Source: Clostridiaceae bacterium (GTDB taxonomy: Bacteria > Bacillota > Clostridia > Saccharofermentanales > Fastidiosipilaceae). From it: DNA of 5,169 nt. Below, one piece after another: positions 1 through 4,878 of the stretch. The stretch is from assembly GCA_012800515.1 (NCBI GenBank), contig JAAZJE010000087.1, positions 1-5,169 of the forward strand, written 5' to 3'. Position numbers and translations under genes: made by a program. Within the stretch, counting starts at the first letter, position 1, and the number at the start of each line of letters is the position of its first letter. The notes under the pieces are model-generated. The model saw only the letters and a program-made list of their open reading frames with translations. It ran no database searches and was not told where the DNA came from.

Positions 1-272
1 TCAAACAGATTTTCTGTTAGCTACGAAGTCACAGCCGGATTAGATGCTACCAGTTGTAATTTTGACCAAAAAACGACGATTTCACCGCTTTTATTGGCCG
101 AATTTTTGGTTTTTACGAAAACTCAAGACGGGCTGCGGCTACGGGCTGCGGACGTGTCTACGGACTACGGACTACGCTACGACAGGCAGGCTACGGGGCT
201 ACGGACAGGCCACGGGCAGGTCGCGTCGATCAGCGAATCCTACTGATATCCTGAATAATAGTCCATTCCTCC
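1..272. other. Gene-free left flank
   Basis: This stretch lies downstream of the FAD oxidoreductase gene. I see no credible gene in it. An open frame at 44-295 on the plus strand translates the CTACGG-rich tract into low-complexity Arg/Gly/Thr sequence, has no recognisable domain and overlaps the 3' end of the real gene, so I leave it out. A short hairpin is possible at 4-18 (AACAGA / TCTGTT). A distant pairing is also possible between ACCAAAAA at 65-72 and TTTTTGGT at 103-110. Neither looks like a strong intrinsic terminator for the leftward transcript. Confidence 0.6.
139..204. repeat. CTACGG-rich degenerate short repeats
   Basis: The hexamer CTACGG occurs at 139-144, 158-163, 165-170, 191-196 and 199-204. 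Two one-base variants lie at 172-177 and 177-182. The heptamer GGACTAC is repeated back to back at 162-175, and GGCTGCGG occurs at 131-138 and again at 144-151. On the leftward transcript this reads as CCGTAG repeats just past the oxidoreductase stop codon. It is a simple-sequence tract of unknown function, and the spacing is irregular. Confidence 0.65.
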
Positions 273-1619
273 TCAGCGTATCGACGCACCCATAGCTTCC
301 AGTGTTTCTTGCACATCGGCGACGTTCAGCTCACGCAATTTGCCGTTCTCCTTCGCGCTTAGCGCCGCGGCCACGCCGGCCGCCTGACCCATTCCCATAG
401 CAATCGGGGTTACGCGCACAGCCGCTCCGGCCTCATGAGTGGCCGAAATGCAACGTCCGCAAACCATCAGGTTATCAATCCCTTTCACAATCATGGAGCG
501 CAGGGGAATGAAATAGTACTGACCAGGTTTCAAATGGGTGGTATCGGTTTTAGCCCCGGCGGGATTATGGATATCAATGGGATAGCCGCCCAGAGCCACG
601 CTATCCTCAAACTCCTTTGAAAAAAGCAGATTCTCCGCCGTCAGCAGGTATTCTCCCATCACGCGACGGGATTCCCGCACACCGATCTGCACACCGGTGG
701 AGATCAACTCTGCCTGTTCAAATCCCGCGCAGCGTTTGCGAAAAAAACGGATAAGCTCATGCGCCTGTTTACGTCCCTCAATTTCCGCACGCGACAGCTC
801 CCACGCGTCTACGGGATTGAGACGGATAACGCGCGTAGTGTTGACGATCACTTCGCCCGGACGCACCGTCTCAAACAGCAACACGTCCTCGCGTTCAGTG
901 CTGATTTCTCCGGCTGCCTTGGCAGCGTTGAATTCCTCATAGTATCCGGCCATGGCCAGCATCGGCGCACGATCCAATGAGGAAAGATCCTTTATATTAA
1001 AATTATGGGGCTTATTGCGGATTTCAGTCTTCACGCGCTCTATATCCACACAGCGCACCTTTAGATTAGCCGTCATGGGCTGGCACAGGCCGTCAGCATC
1101 GCGTCCCTGTCGCACATCTGCTCCGGCAAGGAAAGACAGCGCCGCATCGCCGGTTGCGTCGACGAACACTGTGCCTTTCAGTTCCAGCTCCCCACCACGC
1201 GTCTGCACATGAATACTGCGGATGGTTTCTCCGTCCTTTTCCACACCAGTCAGACAAGCGTGAAACAGTACCTCAACTCCGCTTTGCAACATCATTTCGT
1301 CCAGTGTCAGCTTCAGGACTTCGGCATCAAAGGGAGTGATGGACGACGCATAGCCGGTGGTGTCCTCGATATGTCCGGCACAGCCGCCCTTTTCCGTCAT
1401 CCGGTCGATCAATTCCTGTGGAAGCCCGGTAACAACCTGCCTTTTTCCGGCATGGAAAGTCATCATGGGACCGACACCCGCATTGGTGAGCGCTCCGCCC
1501 AGGAAACCATACTGCTCCACGATCAACGTCCGCGCTCCCTGTCTGGAGGCCGCAAGCGCCGCCATGCAGCCGGACACACCTCCACCTGCTACAATGACAT
1601 CCCATGGATCGTAGCTCAT
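273..1619 (-). CDS. FAD-dependent oxidoreductase (FAD_oxidored type)
   Basis: This 448-residue protein is probably a soluble FAD-binding oxidoreductase; its substrate cannot be read from the sequence. The N-terminus has a Rossmann dinucleotide-binding motif, VAGGGVSG at residues 10-17, with the usual ribose-binding acidic residue E35 at the end of the second strand. GGALTNAG follows at 41-48, where the FAD diphosphate region lies in this family. VDATGDA at 153-159 is the second conserved FAD-contact segment. IGVRESRRVMGEY at 312-324 and the C-terminal FAD-binding block (MVCGRC at 385-390, then HEAGAAVRVTPIAMGMGQAAG at 395-415) match the FAD-dependent oxidoreductases grouped as FAD_oxidored. 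No signal peptide or membrane segment is evident. The start is well supported: AAGGAG (plus-strand 1627-1632) lies 7 nt upstream of the ATG. The gene follows the metal ATPase gene by 136 nt but has its own promoter-like sequence, so a shared function is not implied. Length and motifs look intact. Confidence 0.88.
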   Translation of the reverse strand: MSYDPWDVIVAGGGVSGCMAALAASRQGARTLIVEQYGFLGGALTNAGVGPMMTFHAGKRQVVTGLPQELIDRMTEKGGCAGHIEDTTGYASSITPFDAEVLKLTLDEMMLQSGVEVLFHACLTGVEKDGETIRSIHVQTRGGELELKGTVFVDATGDAALSFLAGADVRQGRDADGLCQPMTANLKVRCVDIERVKTEIRNKPHNFNIKDLSSLDRAPMLAMAGYYEEFNAAKAAGEISTEREDVLLFETVRPGEVIVNTTRVIRLNPVDAWELSRAEIEGRKQAHELIRFFRKRCAGFEQAELISTGVQIGVRESRRVMGEYLLTAENLLFSKEFEDSVALGGYPIDIHNPAGAKTDTTHLKPGQYYFIPLRSMIVKGIDNLMVCGRCISATHEAGAAVRVTPIAMGMGQAAGVAAALSAKENGKLRELNVADVQETLEAMGASIR

Positions 1620-1626
1620 GCCGCTT

Positions 1627-1632
1627 CTCCTT
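1627..1632 (-). promoter_or_regulatory. Ribosome binding site of the oxidoreductase gene
   Basis: AAGGAG on the minus strand sits 7 nt before the ATG at 1617-1619. This fixes the start of the oxidoreductase and argues against a longer upstream frame. Confidence 0.8.
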
Positions 1633-1650
1633 TACAGGCTTGTTGGCGTC

Positions 1651-1679
1651 ATTATAGCAAAGAAATGTACAGCATTCAG
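1651..1679 (-). promoter_or_regulatory. Likely sigma70-type promoter of the oxidoreductase gene
   Basis: On the minus strand there is a perfect -10 hexamer, TATAAT (1651-1656). It is preceded by TGC (1657-1659), which makes an extended -10 (TGnTATAAT). At 17 bp spacing the -35 position reads CTGAAT (1674-1679), only a partial match to TTGACA, as is usual when the -10 is extended. Transcription would begin about 25 nt before the ATG. No TTGA-N8-TCAA operator is present here, so I infer it is not under the neighbouring metal repressor. Confidence 0.6.
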
Positions 1680-1755
1680 TAGACCGGTGTAGGCTCCGTC
1701 TTGAGACTCCGTTTTTAGACTTCGTCATCGCGCCCCGGCCAAGCTCTTGCCGTTC
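1680..1755. other. Spacer after the ATPase gene
   Basis: This holds the end of the metal-resistance transcript. The only structure I see is a weak near-palindrome around GTCTTGAGAC, with similar short phrases (GACTCCGT, GACTTCGT) nearby. No GC-rich stem followed by a U tract is visible on the minus strand. Where the operon transcript ends is therefore unclear, and read-through into the oxidoreductase is possible. Confidence 0.5.
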
Positions 1756-4236
1756 TCAGCGGCGCAACAGCCGCAGGGCGTTCCCGATCGCCAATAATGT
1801 CACACCGACATCGGCAAAGACCGCCGCCCACATATTCACCAAGCCGCAAACGCTAAGAATAAGCACCAGAGTCTTGATGCCTAGAGCCAACACCATGTTT
1901 TGCCGGGCATTCTGCAATGTCGCGCGGCTGATCCGAATTGCCTGCGGAAGTAGCAGCGGATCATCGGTCATCAGTACCGTATCGGCGGCTTCAATTGCGG
2001 CATCACTGCCGACGCCACCCATTGCCACGCCGACATCGGCTACGGCCAGCACCGGCGCATCGTTGATTCCGTCGCCGACAAAACCGACTGTTCCGCCTGA
2101 TTGTCTTTGCCATCTACCCAAACGGTTTAGTCCTCCGTTCGTTGCCAGTTCCGTACGGATTTCGGTCAATCTCGCAACTTTATCAGCCGGCAACAGCTCG
2201 GCCCTCCAACCGTCTAGTTCCAGCTCACGACCCACCCGCTCGACCATCCCCGCACAGTCACCGCTCAGTATCTCAAGCTGGCGCAGATTGAGCTGTCTCA
2301 ATGCGTGGATTGCCTCCCGCGCCGCCGGCTTCACAATATCACTGCTACCAATATAGCCGAGCAAAGTCAGCCACCTCCCCGTACCGGCTGCAAATTCACC
2401 CTCTTCCCCGATCCGCGCCACCCAAGTAAGCGTTGTCCCGGCCTGTGCCTTGGCCGTTGCATTATCGATTTTTTTGACCAAGCCGTCAGTCCCGCTTCCC
2501 TTTTCCTCCATAAATTCACGTAGCAGTCCGACGTTTCCCAGTAGGTAGCGCACTTGTTTATCCTTGCTCTGCACCGTCACGCCTTTGCCGGAAATTTCCT
2601 CCCAAGTGGCGACGTCAACTTCACAATTAGTGTGCGAGACTGAAGAAGCAGCCGCCCCATCCGTCATGTCCGAGGTCGCAATAGCGGCCAAAGCGTCCGG
2701 CGCGATCTCTGTGCTCGGAGTACCGTTCGCGGCGGCCTCAATAATTCCCTGTGCCAGAGGATGGGTTGAACCCTGCTCCAGTCGGGCGGCGAGAGCAAGG
2801 AGATCGGCTTTGCTCATATCCGTGAAAGAACGGACTTCGGTAACGGTGAAGCGCCCTTCGGTAAGCGTTCCGGTCTTGTCGAAGGCGAGACCGCAGAGAG
2901 CGGCCAAACGCTCAAGAACATTGCTGCCTTTGACCAAAATCCCGCGTCGCGCCGCAATGCCGATACCGCCGAAAAAGCTCAGCGGTATTGAGATGACCAG
3001 AGCGCAAGGGCAGGAAACAACCAAGAAGTTCAATGCCCGCGGGAGCCAAACCGTCCAGGACGCGCCAAGGAAGAGCGGCGGCAGGAGAGCGACGAGAACG
3101 GCGAGACCGACGACGATCGGAGTATAAACACGGGCAAAGCGAGTGATCAGCTGCTCGGAGCGCGATTTGCGTTCGAGAGCGGTCTCGGTCAGAGCCAGGA
3201 TTTTGCTGACGGTAGAGTCCGCATAGGGGTGTGTTACACGCATATAGAGCAAGCCGTTGAGATTGAGTGAACCGCTGAGAATCGTCTGACCGGGAGCGAC
3301 GGCAAGCGGCAGAGATTCGCCGGTCAGGGAGCGAGTGTCGAGCTCACTGACGCCGGAAACAACTTCGCCGTCCAATGGGATGCGTTCACCGGCCCGAACC
3401 ACAATTATTTCACCGACTTGGACTGCGTCTGGTTCCGTCGCCACCACATTGTCATCAACCAGCCGATAGGCAACCTCGGGAGCAATATCCATGAGTGCGG
3501 CTATGGAACGACGCGAACGATTGAGTGCCCGCGACTCGAGATACTCGCCCAAACGGTAGAAAAGCATCACCGCCGCCGCTTCGGCAAATTCTCCGAGCGC
3601 GAGCGCACCGACCGTGGCGACTGTCATCAGAAAATATTCGTCGAAGATGCGACCGCGAATGATATTGCTCAGCGCCTGCCGGATAACCGGAAAGCCGGCT
3701 AAAAGCCAGGCAAGGACCAGGAGAGTAATGGCGATTTGCGCATAAATTTGCGCATGTTTTAGGAAGTACAGCAGCAGGCCGACGGCAAACAGAACGCCGG
3801 CCATAATCAGAAGAATTGCCCGGATTTTTTCCGCGCGCTCGTCGCGTTTCGCGCCGTGGGCGCGTATATCGCAGTGGGCACAGCCGGCACCGTGTTCGTG
3901 CGCATGTGAGTGTGTGTTTTGCGCTGTGTCCGTGAGCGTGCGTGCGTGGGTGTGCGCGGCACTGTGGGTGCAGGCGGTGTCATGCATGTACGCGGCACCG
4001 TGGGTGCAGGCGGCGTCATGCGTGTGCACGGCACCGTGGGTGCAGGCGGCATCATGCGGGTGCGCGGCACCGTGGGCGCAGGCGGCGTCATGCGGGTGCG
4101 CGGCACCGTGGGCGCAGGCGACATCATGCGGGTGCGCGGCACCGTGGGCGCAACCTTCGTCGCAAGCGCGAGTATGCGGGTGCGCATAAGAACCGGTGGC
4201 TAGTTCCCAACCTGCAGTATTGTCCGATTCCAACAT
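1756..4236 (-). CDS. zntA: P1B-type Zn/Cd/Pb-exporting ATPase with His/Cys-rich N-terminus
   Basis: This 826-residue inner-membrane pump uses ATP to export divalent soft metals, most likely Zn2+, Cd2+ and Pb2+. Helices appear at about 139-159, 165-184, 199-216, 217-234, 369-391, 402-424, 780-798 and 802-823, the expected eight. The actuator motif TGES is at 305-308. The metal-binding CPC is at 409-411 and the phosphorylation loop DKTGT starts at D453. The nucleotide-domain HP is at 492-493 and the hinge GDGINDAP at 721-728. K788 and D809 in the last two helices match the lysine and aspartate typical of the Zn/Cd subgroup (P1B-2). No heavy-metal-associated domain precedes helix 1. Residues 19-127 are instead rich in His and Cys (25 His, 9 Cys) and built on 12-residue repeats. 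The cytosolic loops carry extra low-complexity residues at about 504-545 and 697-716. GAGGTG (4241-4246) lies 4 nt before the ATG, and the gene starts 9 nt after the regulator's stop, so the two are probably translationally coupled. The symbol is given at class level only. Confidence 0.95.
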   Translation of the reverse strand: MLESDNTAGWELATGSYAHPHTRACDEGCAHGAAHPHDVACAHGAAHPHDAACAHGAAHPHDAACTHGAVHTHDAACTHGAAYMHDTACTHSAAHTHARTLTDTAQNTHSHAHEHGAGCAHCDIRAHGAKRDERAEKIRAILLIMAGVLFAVGLLLYFLKHAQIYAQIAITLLVLAWLLAGFPVIRQALSNIIRGRIFDEYFLMTVATVGALALGEFAEAAAVMLFYRLGEYLESRALNRSRRSIAALMDIAPEVAYRLVDDNVVATEPDAVQVGEIIVVRAGERIPLDGEVVSGVSELDTRSLTGESLPLAVAPGQTILSGSLNLNGLLYMRVTHPYADSTVSKILALTETALERKSRSEQLITRFARVYTPIVVGLAVLVALLPPLFLGASWTVWLPRALNFLVVSCPCALVISIPLSFFGGIGIAARRGILVKGSNVLERLAALCGLAFDKTGTLTEGRFTVTEVRSFTDMSKADLLALAARLEQGSTHPLAQGIIEAAANGTPSTEIAPDALAAIATSDMTDGAAASSVSHTNCEVDVATWEEISGKGVTVQSKDKQVRYLLGNVGLLREFMEEKGSGTDGLVKKIDNATAKAQAGTTLTWVARIGEEGEFAAGTGRWLTLLGYIGSSDIVKPAAREAIHALRQLNLRQLEILSGDCAGMVERVGRELELDGWRAELLPADKVARLTEIRTELATNGGLNRLGRWQRQSGGTVGFVGDGINDAPVLAVADVGVAMGGVGSDAAIEAADTVLMTDDPLLLPQAIRISRATLQNARQNMVLALGIKTLVLILSVCGLVNMWAAVFADVGVTLLAIGNALRLLRR
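3946..4152 (-). repeat. 36-bp coding tandem repeat (12-residue His/Cys units)
   Basis: Five 36-bp units occupy 4117-4152, 4081-4116, 4045-4080, 4009-4044 and 3973-4008, with a partial sixth at 3946-3972. Each encodes a 12-residue unit of the form CAHGAAHPHDAA, so Cys recurs exactly every 12 residues at 29, 41, 53, 65, 77 and 89. The first three units are almost identical. Later units change progressively: CTHGAVHTHDAA, CTHGAAYMHDTA, then CTHSAAHTH. Because 36 is a multiple of three and the unit has no stop in several frames, both strands show spurious open frames here. The units probably bind metal ions and feed or buffer the pump; that role is inferred from composition. Confidence 0.92.
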
Positions 4237-4240
4237 ATTC

Positions 4241-4246
4241 CACCTC
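4241..4246 (-). promoter_or_regulatory. Ribosome binding site of the ATPase gene, overlapping the upstream stop
   Basis: GAGGTG on the minus strand is complementary to the 16S anti-SD region and lies 4 nt before the ATPase ATG. Its first G is also the last base of the regulator's TAG stop codon (4246-4248). This tight arrangement supports translational coupling between regulator and pump. Confidence 0.75.
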
Positions 4247-4650
4247 TATTCCTCGAAACAATGCGGATCGTGCGGCGGACAGTTGATCTCCTGTAGATGT
4301 TCGAGACCCATATCGAGAATCGCTTCAACATGCGCATCAGCAAGACTGTAAAAAATGATTTTGCCGTCCCGACGGGATTTAACGAGCTTATTAGCCCGCA
4401 AAGCGCGCAATTGATGCGAAACTGCGGACAGGGTCATGTTCAGCAGTCCGGCCAGATCGCCGACGCACATCTCATGAACACGCAGGGCGCTGAGAATCTG
4501 AACCCTGGTGCTGTCGCCGAAAATCTTGTAGAGATCCGCCAAATCGCTGAGCAACTCGGGGGACGGACTTTCCTTTTGCACCGTCGCAACTATATTTGGA
4601 TGAATGAACTGACTCTCATCCGCAAGGTTTTGATCCGTAGCATCACACAT
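4246..4650 (-). CDS. ArsR/SmtB-family metal-sensing transcriptional repressor
   Basis: This 134-residue winged-helix repressor would bind the operators upstream of its own gene as a dimer and let go when it binds metal. The fold is clear: LADLYKIFGDSTRVQIL at about 37-53, EMCVGDLAGLL at 60-70, the recognition helix SAVSHQLRALR at 75-85, and a wing RRDGKIIFYSL at 93-103. The alpha5 helix carries D105, H107, H118 and E121. Their spacing (0, +2, +13, +16) is exactly that of the SmtB zinc ligands D104/H106/H117/E120. The alpha3 segment has a single Cys (C62, CVG), as in SmtB, rather than the CVC of CadC-type Cd/Pb sensors. Zinc is therefore the most likely inducer. The C-terminal tail CPPHDPHC (124-131) and C2/H17 offer further possible ligands. 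Start support: AGGAGG (4660-4665) is 9 nt before the ATG. It is the first gene of a two-gene operon with the ATPase. Length is normal for the family. Confidence 0.95.
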   Translation of the reverse strand: MCDATDQNLADESQFIHPNIVATVQKESPSPELLSDLADLYKIFGDSTRVQILSALRVHEMCVGDLAGLLNMTLSAVSHQLRALRANKLVKSRRDGKIIFYSLADAHVEAILDMGLEHLQEINCPPHDPHCFEE

Positions 4651-4659
4651 GGCAAGGCG

Positions 4660-4665
4660 CCTCCT
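4660..4665 (-). promoter_or_regulatory. Ribosome binding site of the repressor gene
   Basis: A perfect AGGAGG on the minus strand lies 9 nt before the ATG at 4648-4650. It sits just 2 bp outside the large palindrome. Confidence 0.85.
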
Positions 4666-4667
4666 AA

Positions 4668-4711
4668 ATAATCAGTATCACTTGAGCGTTTGTTCAAGTG
4701 ATACTGATTAT
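4668..4711. repeat. Perfect palindrome with 18-bp arms around the distal operator
   Basis: The arms are 4668-4685 and 4694-4711, fully complementary over 18 bp, separated by 8 bp (GCGTTTGT). The centre holds the operator core TTGA-N8-TCAA. The right end overlaps five of the six bases of the -10 hexamer (4707-4712). Such an extended perfect match goes well beyond the short half-sites usually needed by an ArsR-type dimer. With a start site near 4699 only the inner part would be transcribed, giving a short 5' hairpin in the mRNA. Confidence 0.9.
4682..4697. promoter_or_regulatory. Repressor operator O2 (start-site proximal)
   Basis: On the gene strand this reads TTGAACAAACGCTCAA, an inverted repeat TTGA-N8-TCAA. 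It resembles the known SmtB/CadC operators (TGAACA-type half-sites). It spans roughly +2 to +18 relative to the predicted start, so a bound dimer would block initiation or promoter clearance. Binding by the adjacent repressor is inferred from position and family. Confidence 0.8.
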
Positions 4712-4736
4712 AGTTGAGCGCCTATTCAAGTGTCAA
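4707..4736 (-). promoter_or_regulatory. Consensus sigma70-type promoter of the metal-resistance operon
   Basis: On the minus strand the -35 is TTGACA (4731-4736) and the -10 is TATAAT (4707-4712). Both are perfect consensus hexamers, separated by 18 bp. The predicted start is near 4699-4700, giving a leader of about 50 nt before the repressor ATG. The spacer between the hexamers is largely filled by operator O1. Such a strong promoter fits one held silent by a repressor and released on metal stress. Confidence 0.88.
4714..4729. promoter_or_regulatory. Repressor operator O1 (between -35 and -10)
   Basis: On the gene strand this reads TTGAATAGGCGCTCAA, again TTGA-N8-TCAA. It shares CACTTGAA and CGCTCAA with O2. 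It lies wholly inside the 18-bp promoter spacer, so occupancy would exclude RNA polymerase. Its centre is 32 bp from that of O2, close to three helical turns, which would put both dimers on the same DNA face. Confidence 0.72.
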
Positions 4737-4794
4737 GAGGGAGGGATCGGCCAACGGCCGGCGTTCCCTGAACCCTGAATGTTCCCTGAATCGT
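4737..4794. other. Spacer with CCCTGAA repeats and a small GC stem
   Basis: CCCTGAA occurs three times, at 4766-4772, 4773-4779 and 4784-4790. A 5-bp GC stem is possible at 4748-4760 (CGGCC / GGCCG with an AAC loop), but no T tract follows on either strand, so I do not call it a terminator. No gene is seen here. Confidence 0.55.
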
Positions 4795-4878
4795 CTTTCG
4801 GCAAGTTTGCAACTAATGTCCCCGCACAGACCCTGGAAAAGGCCCCCGGCGGGACGCAAACTGCAAAGTTGCCGAAAG
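4795..4878. repeat. Inverted-repeat module of unit 1 of the 155-bp array
   Basis: The arms CTTTCGGCAAGTTTGCA (4795-4811) and TGCAAAGTTGCCGAAAG (4862-4878) pair over 17 bp with a single mismatch. Inside them GTCCC and GGGAC, followed by GC/GC past a one-base bulge, extend the fold. As RNA or single-stranded DNA this should form a long hairpin. The same module recurs at 4950-5033, and its first part at 5105-5169. Confidence 0.85.

Noticed and set aside
44..295. 83-residue plus-strand open frame at the left edge
   Set aside because: Most of it is the translated CTACGG-rich tract; it overlaps the oxidoreductase gene end and has no ribosome binding site or domain.
1327..1728. 133-residue minus-strand frame overlapping the start of the oxidoreductase
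   Set aside because: It is an out-of-frame shadow of the oxidoreductase and runs through that gene's promoter and ribosome binding site; its peptide is Arg/Cys/His-rich without motifs.
3807..4286. Several open frames on both strands over the His-rich repeat (for example 3807-4187 minus; 3910-4203, 3914-4189 and 3942-4286 plus)
   Set aside because: A 36-bp repeat without stops keeps extra frames open automatically. These frames give Pro/Thr- or Arg/Cys/Gly-rich repeats with no domain and lie inside the well-supported ATPase gene.
273..4650. A three-gene operon including the oxidoreductase as a metal-resistance component
   Set aside because: The oxidoreductase is 136 bp downstream, has its own extended -10 promoter and no matching operator, and shows no metal-handling motif. 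Read-through is possible but shared function is unsupported.
4748..4760. Possible intrinsic terminator (CGGCC-AAC-GGCCG)
   Set aside because: The stem is only 5 bp and no run of T follows it on either strand.
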